From contig CAVWEN010000003.1 in NCBI GenBank assembly GCA_963754045.1, positions 372,001 through 436,000 of the forward strand: 64,000 bases of DNA, given 5' to 3'. Origin of the DNA: JALZKA01 sp963754045. Lineage in GTDB: Bacteria; Actinomycetota; Thermoleophilia; Solirubrobacterales; 70-9. The notes beneath the pieces are model-generated. The model had not been told where the DNA came from and searched no databases. It saw only the letters and a list, made by a program, of their open reading frames with translations. The translations under genes were made by a program, and so were the position numbers. Positions 16,396 through 25,530 of this stretch are shown piece after piece; the stretch's first letter is position 1; every line of letters starts with the position of its first letter.

Positions 16396-17480
16396 GCGGG
16401 CGGCGGATCCTCGTGACCGGGCTCTCGACCTACTGGGGCGGCCGCCTGGCGCAGGCGCTGGAGGGTTTCGAGGAGGTCGAGACGATCATCGGCGTCGACT
16501 CGCGCGAGCCCAAGCACGAGCTGGAGCGCACGGAGTACATCAAGGTCTCCAACCAGCACTCGCTGCTTTCCAGGATCGTCCGCGCCGCGGAGATCGACAC
16601 GGTGGTGGACACGCGCCTGAGCGTGAACTCGGTCAGCGCCTCACCGCGAGCCGCCCACGAGAACAACGTGATCGGGACGATGAACATTCTCACCGCCTGC
16701 ACCGGCCCGGACTCGCCCGTGCGCAAGTTCGTCTTCAAGAGCTCCGCCCACTACTACGGCTCCGAGCAGGACGACCCGGCCTTCTTCACCGAGCGGATGG
16801 GCCGTCCGCATCCCGCACGCACTCCGCTCGAGCGCGACATTGTGGAGGCGGAAGCCGCTGTCGCCGACTTCGCCGAGAAGAATCCCGAAATCGCCTGTAC
16901 CGTCCTGCGCTTCGCCAACGTCGTCGGACCGGACGTTGATACCGCCTTCACCCGGATGTTCGACTTGCCTCTCGTCCCGATGGTGCTCGGGTTCGACCCA
17001 CGCCTGCAGTTCGTCCACGAGGACGACGTAGTCCACGCGCTCGAGCATGCGGTGGTCGCCGAGCTGAGCGGCGTGTTCAACGTCGCCGCCGACGGGGTGC
17101 TGGCGCTGAGCGAGGCGATCGGCCTGCTCGGAAAGCGCGCGGCGCCGGTGTTGCCCCCGTGGGGAACCGGATTGCTCGCGGGACCGCTTCGCAGCCTCGG
17201 TTTCCGCTTCCCGAACGAGATGCTGAATGTGCTGCGCTACGGGCGCGGCCTGGACAACCGTCGCTACCAGGCCGAGGGATTCCGCTACGGGTTCACCTCG
17301 CGCGAGACGATGCAGCGCCTCGGCGAGCACATGCGGCTGCACCCCGTCATGCGCGGCGTCGATCAGTCCTATAGGTACGAGCGCGAGGTCGAGGACTTTC
17401 TGCGCTGGAGCCCGCACGTGCGGCGCAAGCGCGAGGATCGCGAGGGCGTGGCCGCGGATCGGGAACCGCTGGGCTTCTAG
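16392..17480 (+). CDS. NAD-dependent epimerase/dehydratase (GalE2-like SDR)
   Basis: 362 residues, extended short-chain dehydrogenase. The nucleotide-binding turn is degenerate (RILVTGLSTYWGGRLAQ near 5-21, usual TGxxGxxG). It has the segment SSAHYYGSEQDD where a catalytic Tyr would be expected, and then LRFANVVGP. The lack of a clear YxxxK suggests the family is not a classical epimerase. The ATG overlaps the acyltransferase stop (ATGA). Mycobacterial homologue GalE2 has no settled function. The longer frame upstream of 16392 lies inside the acyltransferase and is rejected. Confidence 0.85.
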   Translation: MSGRRILVTGLSTYWGGRLAQALEGFEEVETIIGVDSREPKHELERTEYIKVSNQHSLLSRIVRAAEIDTVVDTRLSVNSVSASPRAAHENNVIGTMNILTACTGPDSPVRKFVFKSSAHYYGSEQDDPAFFTERMGRPHPARTPLERDIVEAEAAVADFAEKNPEIACTVLRFANVVGPDVDTAFTRMFDLPLVPMVLGFDPRLQFVHEDDVVHALEHAVVAELSGVFNVAADGVLALSEAIGLLGKRAAPVLPPWGTGLLAGPLRSLGFRFPNEMLNVLRYGRGLDNRRYQAEGFRYGFTSRETMQRLGEHMRLHPVMRGVDQSYRYEREVEDFLRWSPHVRRKREDREGVAADREPLGF

Positions 17481-17496
17481 CCGCTTGAAATAACTC

Positions 17497-18594
17497 GTGC
17501 GTGTGGGAGAGAACGCACGTCCAGTGACCAATCCGGTCGTACACTTTTTCACGACGTTGGTACGGAAGCTCCAAATCGCGAGCGTGATCGCGATCGTCCT
17601 CCTGCTCGGAGGCGCGATTGGCGCGTACGCCTGGGATAACTCACGCTCGGGCGAGATCGCCGAAGGCATCGACGTTGGCGGCGTCGACGTTGGCGGGCTC
17701 ACGGCCACCGAGGCTGAACGCCTCGTCACCGGCGAGCTGGTCGAGCCCCTCGACAAGCCGCTCACCGTCACCTACGACGGCGTTGAGTACGGGCTGAGCG
17801 AGAAGAAGCTGGCGCTGCGCGCCGACGTCCAGGGCATGGTCGACGACGCGCTCGAGGCCAGCCAGGAGGGCGGACTGCCGAGTCGCCTCTGGCGCTATGC
17901 GACCGGTGGCGAGGTCGACGAGTCGATCGATCCCACGGTCACCTACGACGAGGGCGCGGTCAACAACGTGGTCAGCAAGATCGCTGATGAGGTCAACCGC
18001 GAGCCCGTGAACGCGTCGGTCGAGCCGAGCGCCGGCTCGGTTGAGCCCGTCGCCGGCCAGGAGGGCCGCACGCTCAAGGAGGACGAGCTGCGCAGGCAGC
18101 TGACGGTCGCCATACAGAGCCCCACGAACAGGACCGTCACGGCGGCGGTGGAAACCGTGGAGCCCGAGGTGACGACCGACGACCTTGCCTCACAATATCC
18201 GGTGTACGTCACGGTCAACCGCAGCACCTTCGAGCTGAAACTCTGGAGGAACCTCGAGCTGGCCAAGTCCTACACGGTTGCGATCGGCGCTGTGGGATTC
18301 GACACGCCGACCGGCGAGTACTCGATCCAGAACAAGGCCGTCGATCCCATCTGGACGGTTCCCGACCGCGAGTGGGCCGGCGATCTGGCAGGGGAGACCG
18401 TTCCTGGCGGCGTTGCCGAGAACCCGCTGAAGGCGCGGTGGCTCGGCATCTACGACGGTGCAGGCATCCACGGGACCGACGACACCTCGAGCCTGGGCAG
18501 CGCCGCATCGCACGGCTGCGTTCGCATGGCGGTACCCGATGTGGTCGAGCTGTACGACGAAGTCCCCGTCGGCACCCCGATCTACATCGGGTAG
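17497..18594 (+). CDS. Membrane-anchored L,D-transpeptidase (YkuD domain)
   Basis: Cross-links or anchors peptidoglycan through 3-3 linkages, or attaches proteins. 365 residues from GTG 17497: short cytoplasmic part, one N-terminal membrane segment (ASVIAIVLLLGGAIGAYAW, about 28-46), peptidoglycan-binding-like region (GVDVGGLTATEAERLV), then YkuD catalytic domain from about 228 (VYVTVNRSTFELKLWRN). The catalytic motif is GIHGT...SHGCVRM, with His339 and Cys341. GTG at 17503 or 17524 are alternative starts. It follows the lipid/epimerase pair by 16 bp and shares the envelope theme. Confidence 0.92.
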   Translation: MRVGENARPVTNPVVHFFTTLVRKLQIASVIAIVLLLGGAIGAYAWDNSRSGEIAEGIDVGGVDVGGLTATEAERLVTGELVEPLDKPLTVTYDGVEYGLSEKKLALRADVQGMVDDALEASQEGGLPSRLWRYATGGEVDESIDPTVTYDEGAVNNVVSKIADEVNREPVNASVEPSAGSVEPVAGQEGRTLKEDELRRQLTVAIQSPTNRTVTAAVETVEPEVTTDDLASQYPVYVTVNRSTFELKLWRNLELAKSYTVAIGAVGFDTPTGEYSIQNKAVDPIWTVPDREWAGDLAGETVPGGVAENPLKARWLGIYDGAGIHGTDDTSSLGSAASHGCVRMAVPDVVELYDEVPVGTPIYIG

Positions 18595-18665
18595 ACCCTG
18601 GACCGCGCGACGCCCGGACCACTTTTGCGCGCCCACTGCATCTCAGGGGACGCCTGAAACTCGAT

Positions 18666-18671
18666 TAGAGT
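18666..18671 (+). promoter_or_regulatory. Putative -10 box of coiled-coil gene
   Basis: TAGAGT (TANNNT) ends exactly 6 nt before GTG 18678, which fits a leaderless start and supports that GTG. Confidence 0.38.
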
Positions 18672-18677
18672 CGTCGC

Positions 18678-20552
18678 GTGGCACGCAGGGAACCCCACGG
18701 GGATCGAAAGAATGTGAGTGCCGAGACACTCGGTGATGCGACCGTCGCCGAGGCAAGAAGTGCACTCGCGACCGTTGAGAAGCGAACCGAGATGCTGCTG
18801 GGGCGGCTGCGCGAGCGGATCGGGACGCTTGAGGCGGATCTCGCCGCGAGCCGCGAGGCGTACCGCCTCACCGAGCTCGAGATGAGGTCTGTCGAGGCCG
18901 AGTTCGCAGCGCGGGAAGCTCGAACCGAGGAGGAGAGAAGGACTCTTGCCAAGCGCATCGTGGAACTCGAAGCCGGCTTTGAACAGGCGCGAGTGGCGGA
19001 TGACCGGCAACGTGAGCAGAGGACCCTTCTGGATCGTGAGGTGGAGTCACTCAAGAGCACCGTCGCCGAGGAGCGCACTCGCGCAAGTGAGGTAGCCGAA
19101 GAGGTCCAGCAGTCGAAAGAGCGGTTGGGTGAGCTCAGCCGTGCCGTCGAACAAGCCCGCGCAGAGGCCCAGGAGAGTGCTTCACGCTCAGCCGAACTCC
19201 AGCAACACCTGAAAGCGCGAAGCGAGGAGCTCGAGCGCGTAACTGCGCAGCTCCGGGCAACCTCTTCGGAGCGCGATCGGCTTCACTCGCAACTGGCCCA
19301 GGAGAAGGCGGATCGAAAGCGCTGGCAGGCGAATAGCGAGGCTGAGACCGCCGCCCGGATCGAGGAGGAGGCGAGCGCGGCGGTTTCGCGGATTGACCGC
19401 ATCCTCGCCGAGGAGCGCACTCGCGCAAGTGAGGTAGCCGAAGAGGTCCAGCAGTCGAAAGAGCGGTTGGGTGAGCTCAGCCGTGCCGTCGAACAAGCCC
19501 GCGCAGAGGCCCAGGAGAGTGCTTCACGCTCAGCCGAACTCCAGCAACACCTGAAAGCGCGAAGCGAGGAGCTCGAGCGCGTAACTGCGCAGCTTCGGGC
19601 GACCTCTTCCGAACGCGATCAGCTTCGCTCACAACTGACCCACCGAGAGCGCGACTTCGACGAGAGAGCCGAACGCCTGTCCGAGGAGCGAGACACAGCG
19701 CTCAAGCAGGCTGAGGCCGACCGGAAGAAGCTCGTGGCGGCAGAGGAAGAGACGCAGTGGCTGCAGTCGATCATCGAAGATGCTGGTGCTGAGCACACTC
19801 GGCAGCTCGCGTCGTCCGTCGCCGACGTAGAGCGACTCACCGAGCAGCTCAGGACTTCTGCAGCCGCGCAGGAGACGCTGCGCGAGAAGCTCGCGAAGGT
19901 GGCCGGGGACCGGCAAGCGGCGCAGGAAGAGGCCAGCGCTCTCCGTCGCCAGATCGAAGAGGAACGACTCGACCTCCAAGCCGAGCTGACGGAACTCACC
20001 ACCCAACGCGACCGGGTGGCCTCAGAGCTCAAGGCCGCAAAGGTCAAGGCCGACCAGGTCAGCCAGTTGCTTCGCAGCGATCAAGAGCAGATCCAACGTG
20101 CCCAATCCGCTCACGCAGCGGAGATCGAGGCGCTGGAACAGCGCATCAAGGGGCTGGAAACAGAGCACCAGACGGAGACGCGCGAAGCCAATGCGAGCAT
20201 CCGTGAGCTTGAGGATCAGGTCGCCGAGCAGTCGCGGGATACGCAGGAGGCGAGACTCGCACTGGAACAGGAGCGCGAAAGCCTTGGCCAGGCGCGGAGT
20301 CGATTGTCTTCACTCGAGGAGAGCCGTGCGCTCGAGACGGCCGCGGCGGAATCAGACCTGAAGCGCCGGATTGCTGACCTCGAGAAATCGCTCAAGGAGG
20401 CCGACGACGGACGGTCGCAGCTACGGGAGCGAGTGAACGCTCTGGAGTCAAGCCGAGCGATCGAAGCAGAGACGGCGCATGCCGAGCTCGAGCGGCTACG
20501 CGGCTTGCTCGAGGAATCTCACCGTGAAATGAGCGACGCCAAAGCCCATTGA
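18678..20552 (+). CDS. Long coiled-coil protein with internal duplication
   Basis: 624 residues, almost wholly heptad-like, rich in Glu, Arg, Ala, Gln and Leu, with essentially no aromatic core, signal peptide or membrane segment. Two copies of a 63-residue block starting AEERTRASEVAEEVQQSKER (about residues 130-192 and 244-306) are identical in protein and DNA. It resembles cytoskeletal or scaffold coiled coils only in general character, so any database name would reflect composition. The start is GTG 18678. It converges on the membrane-anchored MPN-like gene, whose stop lies 62 bp away. Confidence 0.82.
   Translation: MARREPHGDRKNVSAETLGDATVAEARSALATVEKRTEMLLGRLRERIGTLEADLAASREAYRLTELEMRSVEAEFAAREARTEEERRTLAKRIVELEAGFEQARVADDRQREQRTLLDREVESLKSTVAEERTRASEVAEEVQQSKERLGELSRAVEQARAEAQESASRSAELQQHLKARSEELERVTAQLRATSSERDRLHSQLAQEKADRKRWQANSEAETAARIEEEASAAVSRIDRILAEERTRASEVAEEVQQSKERLGELSRAVEQARAEAQESASRSAELQQHLKARSEELERVTAQLRATSSERDQLRSQLTHRERDFDERAERLSEERDTALKQAEADRKKLVAAEEETQWLQSIIEDAGAEHTRQLASSVADVERLTEQLRTSAAAQETLREKLAKVAGDRQAAQEEASALRRQIEEERLDLQAELTELTTQRDRVASELKAAKVKADQVSQLLRSDQEQIQRAQSAHAAEIEALEQRIKGLETEHQTETREANASIRELEDQVAEQSRDTQEARLALEQERESLGQARSRLSSLEESRALETAAAESDLKRRIADLEKSLKEADDGRSQLRERVNALESSRAIEAETAHAELERLRGLLEESHREMSDAKAH
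19063..19252 (+). repeat. 190-bp perfect direct repeat, copy 1
   Basis: Identical over 190 bp to 19405-19594, offset 342 bp (114 codons), so in frame within the coiled-coil gene. Homology continues for about 30 more bases with substitutions. Absence of silent changes across the block indicates a very recent duplication or gene conversion. Confidence 0.95.
19405..19594 (+). repeat. 190-bp perfect direct repeat, copy 2
   Basis: Second copy of the block at 19063-19252. The first difference after the block is C to T at 19595 relative to 19253. Recombination between copies would delete or add 342 bp and keep the frame. Confidence 0.95.
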
Positions 20553-20614
20553 TCCGAGAACGCGGTACGAGCCGGGACCGGGTGGCCCCCGTGCTTCGCC
20601 GTCCTGGCCTTTCC

Positions 20615-21388
20615 TCAGCGCAGGACCACCAACAGCACTCCAGCCGCCAGCCCTCCGACGGCGGGCGCAATCAGTGCTAATGAGATCCAAAGACGGTTGC
20701 CCTGCTCAGCTTCGCGCTTTGCGGCCGGTACACGCGCAGCGCGCTGGCGGGCGCTGTCGTTCCTGTGTGAGTGTGATTCGGCGGGCTCGTATACAGGGCT
20801 CAAGTCAGGTCCGCTCGTCTGTGCGCCCTCGGCTTCGTTTAGCAGCGCACCGTCCTGATCCGCCGCTGGCGTCGCGGTGGATGCGGGTGCGACGACCGCC
20901 GGCTCCCGCTTGACCGCTGGCGTCGAGCGCGTGCCTCGCCGGATCGGATGGGAACTGATCTGGACGAGGCTTCCGCTTCGCCATCCGTAGATCGCCTCGA
21001 TCTCGCTCACCGGATCGATCACGATCATCACCTGCAACGGGTCGCTGAAAAGCGCGCTTGTCACGTCTCGATCCCGGTCGCTGAGCGCGGCGTTTGAGCC
21101 CGGGCTACTGCAATACCAGCCGAGAGCATCGAGTCCCGTCGATTGTCGTTCGAGCGTTCTGAGGGTGGCTTCGGCAACGCGTATGAGTGAGGTGCTGTCG
21201 TCTTCACCGCCGGCTCCAATCCATGGCAGCGAGATCGTGTCGCTGATCCGGATCTCCCCGTCGAGACCGGTGCCGACCACGATGCCTGCGACGGCCGTAT
21301 CCGGATGCTGGAGCGCGCGCAGGTGCATCTGGCGAGCCCCGCCGGAAATGCGTTGCAGTTTCTTCAGTACCCCGGCGTCGGCGGACAT
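20615..21388 (-). CDS. Tail-anchored MPN/JAMM-like protein lacking zinc ligands
   Basis: 257 residues from ATG 21388. Residues 1-130 look like an MPN (JAB1/JAMM) domain: HPDTAVAGIVVGTGLDGEIRI, then LDALGWYCSSPGSNAALSDRD and PLQVMIVIDP. In active JAMM isopeptidases the motif is HSHP-x-S-x2-D. Here both His are replaced (Cys and Ser), while Ser and Asp remain, so metal catalysis is unlikely. A disordered linker follows (about 150-235), then one C-terminal membrane helix (LWISLALIAPAVGGLAAGVLLVVLR region) ending in Arg. Topology: MPN domain probably cytoplasmic. An upstream in-frame start at 21430 is possible. Fold assignment is mine from motif spacing. Confidence 0.72.
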   Translation of the reverse strand: MSADAGVLKKLQRISGGARQMHLRALQHPDTAVAGIVVGTGLDGEIRISDTISLPWIGAGGEDDSTSLIRVAEATLRTLERQSTGLDALGWYCSSPGSNAALSDRDRDVTSALFSDPLQVMIVIDPVSEIEAIYGWRSGSLVQISSHPIRRGTRSTPAVKREPAVVAPASTATPAADQDGALLNEAEGAQTSGPDLSPVYEPAESHSHRNDSARQRAARVPAAKREAEQGNRLWISLALIAPAVGGLAAGVLLVVLR

Positions 21389-21572
21389 TTCAGACCCTCG
21401 CCGCGAGCTTACACCGCGGCTTGGCGCCAAATGGGAGCTCGCCGGCAGCCTCCGTTCGACACGCTCCGGCTGTGGCGGGGAAGGCGAGCATGACGCCCAA
21501 GCGGTCCCCTGATGGCGCGGCAGATCCGTTGCGTGGGCAGGCGTGCGAACGCCGCCGCGGAATCACCCTCGC

Positions 21573-22508
21573 ATGGCGAATGCGAGCGTGAGCGTGGGCG
21601 CGGAGGGGACGGAGGAGAGCCCCGGCTGGGAGGCCGCCCTGCTCGCGTTCGCACGTGAGCTCGAGCGTCGCGGTTCGGCTGAACGCACGCGCCGTGCCTA
21701 CAACGACGATCTCACCGAGCTCGCCCGCTGGGCAACTGCCCGCGGCTACGAGCCCGGCGGGTTGCGCTACCGGGAACTGCGCGGGTTTGCTGCCCACCTC
21801 TCCGAGCGCGGGCTGGCGCGCTCGAGCGTGGCGCGCAAGATCGCTGCGATTCGCAGCTTCCACGACCACCTCGTCACCAGCGGCGAGGCGAGCGCGAACC
21901 CGGCCGACTTGCTGCCATCGCCAAAGCGCGAGCAGCGGTTGCCGCGCGCGATCGGCCACGAACAAATGAGCCAGCTGCTGGAGCGCATCCCCGCCCGGAC
22001 CCCGCTCGATTCCCGCGACCGGGCGATGTTCGAGCTGGCCTACTCCTGCGGGCTGCGGGCTGAGGAAATCATCAACCTCGATATCGACGCGATCTCGTTC
22101 GAGGACGAGTCGCTGCGGGTGTTCGGCAAGGGCTCTAAGGAGCGGATCGTGCCGGTCGGTGAGCCTGCCCAGCGAGCGCTTCGGCGCTACCTGGAAACGG
22201 CCCGCCCGGCGCTCACGCATTCACGCGACCAGCGGGCCCTCTTCGTCTCGCGAAACGGTCGTCGGCTTTCCACGTCAGACGTGCGCCGGCGCCTCCGGTT
22301 GCGTGTCGAGGCGGCAGCGCAGGCCGGTGGGATTTCGCCGCACTCACTTCGTCACTCGTTCGCCACCCACCTTCTCGAGGGCGGAGCGGATCTGCGCTCG
22401 ATCCAGGAGCTGCTCGGCCACGCGAGCGTGTCGACGACCCAGATCTACACGCGTGTTGAGCCCTCCCGGCTGCGACGGGAATACCAGCTCGCCCATCCGA
22501 GGGCCTAG
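21573..22508 (+). CDS. Tyrosine recombinase of the XerC/XerD type
   Basis: 311 residues: SAM-like core-binding domain 20-110, catalytic domain with all residues present: Arg162 (SCGLRAEE), Lys186 (FGKGSKER), His257-x2-Arg260 (HSLRHSFATHLL), His283 (LGHASVSTTQ) and Tyr292 (IYTRV). Such enzymes resolve chromosome dimers at dif. It sits next to a housekeeping-type sigma gene and not beside an attachment site, so a chromosomal Xer role is favoured over phage integration. The ATG at 21573 is preferred to 21543, which adds ten unconserved residues. XerC versus XerD cannot be decided here. Confidence 0.92.
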   Translation: MANASVSVGAEGTEESPGWEAALLAFARELERRGSAERTRRAYNDDLTELARWATARGYEPGGLRYRELRGFAAHLSERGLARSSVARKIAAIRSFHDHLVTSGEASANPADLLPSPKREQRLPRAIGHEQMSQLLERIPARTPLDSRDRAMFELAYSCGLRAEEIINLDIDAISFEDESLRVFGKGSKERIVPVGEPAQRALRRYLETARPALTHSRDQRALFVSRNGRRLSTSDVRRRLRLRVEAAAQAGGISPHSLRHSFATHLLEGGADLRSIQELLGHASVSTTQIYTRVEPSRLRREYQLAHPRA

Positions 22509-22606
22509 AAGGCCGCATAGCGAATATCGTTCGCAGGACAGGGAGAGACATGGCGTTACCACTGAAGACAATCCTGTTTGTCGCCTTTCATCGCCCAAGG
22601 AACTAG

Positions 22607-23392
22607 ATGGAGATCAACGTAAAAGCGGTCGAGCTTCGTGAGCTGTGGCGTCGCTGCAAGGTCGACGGCGACGACAGCGCTCGCGAGCGCCTCGTCGTGG
22701 CCTATTCGCCGCTGGTCAAGTTCATCGCCGGGCGCATGGCCTCGGGCCTGCCCTCGCACGTCGAGGAGTCCGATCTCGTCTCCTACGGCCTGCTCGGTCT
22801 GATCGGCGCGATCGAGCGTTTCGACCTCGAGCGAGAGATCAAATTTGAGACGTTCGCGGTGGCTCGAATCAAGGGCGCAATCATCGACGAGTTGCGCTCG
22901 CTCGACTGGGTTCCGCGCAGCGTCCGGGCGCGCGCCCGCGAGGTTGAGCGAGCCCACGCAGCCCTCGAGGCGACCCTGGGGCGCGCGCCGAGTGACGAGG
23001 AGATGGCCGACAAGCTCGAGATGACGGTCGACGAGTTCAACGCCGCTCTGCTCGAGATCGCAAACTCGTCCGTCCTCGCCCTGGACGACCTGTGGACCTT
23101 CGCCGATCCGGAGGGCGGCGGGGGGCAGATCTCGGTACTAGACACCATTCAGGACCCGAACGCGGTAGATCCCGAGATCGAGGCGAATACCACCGAGCTG
23201 AAGGACCGGCTCGCCGACGCGATCGAAGGTTTGCCCGAGCGCGAGCGACTCGTCGTCGCCCTCTACTACTACGAAAGCCTCACCCTTCGGGAGATCGGAG
23301 AGGTCCTCGGTGTGACCGAGTCGCGGGTCTCCCAGCTCCACACCAAGGCAGTGCTCGCCCTGCGCTCGCGCTTCCAGTCCGTGCCGCTGTAG
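22607..23392 (+). CDS. whiG: RNA polymerase sigma factor, FliA/WhiG type
   Basis: 261 residues. Region 2 has LVVAYSPLVKFIAGRMASGLP, SYGLLGLIGAIERFD and FETFAVARIKGAIIDELRSLDWVPRSVRARARE, the hallmark of the sigma-28 branch. Region 3 covers about 115-160. Region 4 is LPERERLVVALYYYESLTLREIGEVLGVTESRVSQLHTKAV. In Streptomyces WhiG controls sporulation; elsewhere the branch controls motility. Neither flagellar nor sporulation genes are in the window, so the regulon is unknown. The xer-whiG adjacency is seen in other actinobacteria. Confidence 0.92.
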   Translation: MEINVKAVELRELWRRCKVDGDDSARERLVVAYSPLVKFIAGRMASGLPSHVEESDLVSYGLLGLIGAIERFDLEREIKFETFAVARIKGAIIDELRSLDWVPRSVRARAREVERAHAALEATLGRAPSDEEMADKLEMTVDEFNAALLEIANSSVLALDDLWTFADPEGGGGQISVLDTIQDPNAVDPEIEANTTELKDRLADAIEGLPERERLVVALYYYESLTLREIGEVLGVTESRVSQLHTKAVLALRSRFQSVPL

Positions 23393-23411
23393 CCGAGCTC
23401 GCCAGGGGGTA

Positions 23412-23417
23412 TACATT
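23412..23417 (+). promoter_or_regulatory. Putative -10 box of EF-G2 gene
   Basis: TACATT lies 8 nt before ATG 23426, within the stronger-looking TATACATT stretch (23410-23417). No Shine-Dalgarno sequence follows it. Confidence 0.3.
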
Positions 23418-23425
23418 CCCGGTCG

Positions 23426-25516
23426 ATGGGCCATCGGGCTGCTGACCGGATCCGGAACGTCGCGTTGATCGGCCATCGCGGCGTCGGCAAGACGAGCCTG
23501 GCCGAAGCGATCCTCTTTGAGGCGGGCGCGATCAACCGGCTGGGGTCAGTCACTGAAGGCTCGACCGCTCTGGATTTTGCGGCCGACGAGCAACGGCGCG
23601 AGATGACGATCGACGCCTCGGTCGCATCCTTCGACTTCCACGACCGCAAGATCAACATGATCGACACTCCCGGCGAACCCAGTTTCGTCGCGGACACGCT
23701 CGCGGCACTGCGGGTGGCCGACTCGGCGGTGCTTGTCGTAAACGCGGTGATGGGGGTGGAGGTTCACACGGAGCGGCTCTGGAAGCGCGCCGCCGACGAA
23801 GGACTCTCGCGTTTAGTCTTCGTGAACATGCTCGACCGCGAGCGGGCCGACTTCTTCCGCGCCCTCGAGTCGTTGAAGGAAGCGTTCGGAGCGCACGTGG
23901 TGGCCACCGAGATCCCGATCGGCTCCGAGCACGAGGTTCGCGGTGTCATCGACCTGATCGACATGAAGGCCTTCACCTATGAGGGCGAGGGACGGGGCGC
24001 CGTGGTCGAGGGGCCAATCCCCGACGATCTGCAGGCGCAGGCGCAGGAGTACCGCGAGAAGCTGATGGACGAGGTCGCCGAGAACTCCGACGAGCTGATG
24101 GAGCGCTACCTCGAGGGCGAGGAGATCTCCCACGACGAGATCGTGCAGGCGCTCAAGAAGGGCGTCACCGAGGGCCACCTCTTTCCTGTCACGTGCGGGA
24201 TCGCGACAAAGAATCTGGGCGCCGACCGGCTGCTCGAGGCGCTGATCGAGGACCTTCCCTCGCCGGCGATGCGTGGTGCGATCCGCGCCGTGGATGCCGA
24301 CGAGGAGGTCGTCGACATCGACCCCTCCGAGGACGCCGATCTGCTCGCGTATGTCTTCAAGACAACCGCCGATCAGTACACGGGCCGCATCAACCTGCTG
24401 CGTGTCGACGCCGGCGTCCTGCGCTCCGACTCGCACGTTCTGAACGCGTCCAACGGGGCGAAGGAGAGGATCGGCCAGCTCTCAACGGCCCGGGGCCGGG
24501 ACTTCGTAGCGGTTGACGAGCTTGGGCCGGGCGACATCGGAGCCGTCGCCAAGCTGAAGGACACACGCGCTGGCGACGTGATCGCCGACAAGCCGACCGA
24601 GCTGCACTTCCCGAAACTCGAGCTGCCCTCACCGGTGATGGCGTTCGCCTACGAGCCACACTCCAAAGGCGACGAGGAGAAGGCCGCCAGTGCGTTGCGC
24701 CGCCTCGTCGAGGAGGATCCGACACTGGACGTCCACCGGGACCAGCAGACGGGCGAGCAGATCATTGCCGGGCTCACCCAGATCCACGTCGAGGTGATCG
24801 TCGAGCGGATGAAGGACCGCTTCGGAGCCGAGATCGATCTGCACCCGCCGCAGGTGCCCTATCTCGAGACGATCCGAAAGTCCGCCAGGGCCCACGGCCG
24901 CTACAAGAAGCAGACCGGCGGCCGCGGCCAGTTCGGCGACTGCCGGATCGAGATCGAGCCGGGCGAGCCAGGCTCGGGCTTCGAGTTCGTGAACGCGATC
25001 AAGGGCGGCTCAATCCCCGGCGGCTTCATCCCCGCGGTCGAAAAGGGCATTCAGGAGGAGATGGCCAAGGGCGTCCTTGCCGGCTATCCCGTCAAGGACG
25101 TGAGGGTCCGGCTCTTCGACGGTCAGTACCACGCCGTGGACTCCTCCGAGATGGCGTTCAAGATTGCCGGCTCGATGGCCTTCAAGCAGGCAGCCGCCGA
25201 GGCCGAGCCCTACCTGCTCGAACCGATCGTTCAGATGACGATCGCCTGTCCCGAGGACGCGGTGGGCGACGTGATCGGCGATCTCAACTCTCGTCGCGGG
25301 CACCCACTCGGGATGGAGCCGAAGGGCTCGTCGACCGAGATCAAGGCGGAGGTGCCGATGGCCGAGGTGCTCGACTATGCGCCGCTGCTGCGCGGGATCA
25401 CCGGCGGCCGCGGCGACTACACGCTCGAGTTCCTCCGCTACGAGGAGGTTCCCGGCCACATCGCGCAGAAGGTGGTCTCCAACGCGACCACGGACGCCGA
25501 AGAGGCGAAGGTCTGA
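23426..25516 (+). CDS. Elongation factor G-like GTPase (EF-G2 subfamily)
   Basis: 696 residues with the five-domain EF-G layout: G domain, EF-G domain II (about 305-385), then III-V with KQTGGRGQFGDCRIEIEP and RRGHPLGMEPKGSSTEIKAEVPMAEVLDY. The P-loop is GHRGVGKTS (16-24) instead of the usual DAGKT form. Switch II is DTPGEPSF (80-87), so Glu84 replaces the GTPase-activating His, and the G4 motif is NMLD instead of NKMD. This marks the FusA2/EF-G2 paralogue group, whose role in translation is not settled, not the canonical translocase. Starts at ATG 23426. Confidence 0.9.
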   Translation: MGHRAADRIRNVALIGHRGVGKTSLAEAILFEAGAINRLGSVTEGSTALDFAADEQRREMTIDASVASFDFHDRKINMIDTPGEPSFVADTLAALRVADSAVLVVNAVMGVEVHTERLWKRAADEGLSRLVFVNMLDRERADFFRALESLKEAFGAHVVATEIPIGSEHEVRGVIDLIDMKAFTYEGEGRGAVVEGPIPDDLQAQAQEYREKLMDEVAENSDELMERYLEGEEISHDEIVQALKKGVTEGHLFPVTCGIATKNLGADRLLEALIEDLPSPAMRGAIRAVDADEEVVDIDPSEDADLLAYVFKTTADQYTGRINLLRVDAGVLRSDSHVLNASNGAKERIGQLSTARGRDFVAVDELGPGDIGAVAKLKDTRAGDVIADKPTELHFPKLELPSPVMAFAYEPHSKGDEEKAASALRRLVEEDPTLDVHRDQQTGEQIIAGLTQIHVEVIVERMKDRFGAEIDLHPPQVPYLETIRKSARAHGRYKKQTGGRGQFGDCRIEIEPGEPGSGFEFVNAIKGGSIPGGFIPAVEKGIQEEMAKGVLAGYPVKDVRVRLFDGQYHAVDSSEMAFKIAGSMAFKQAAAEAEPYLLEPIVQMTIACPEDAVGDVIGDLNSRRGHPLGMEPKGSSTEIKAEVPMAEVLDYAPLLRGITGGRGDYTLEFLRYEEVPGHIAQKVVSNATTDAEEAKV

Positions 25517-25530
25517 GCGCTTTAGCTCGC

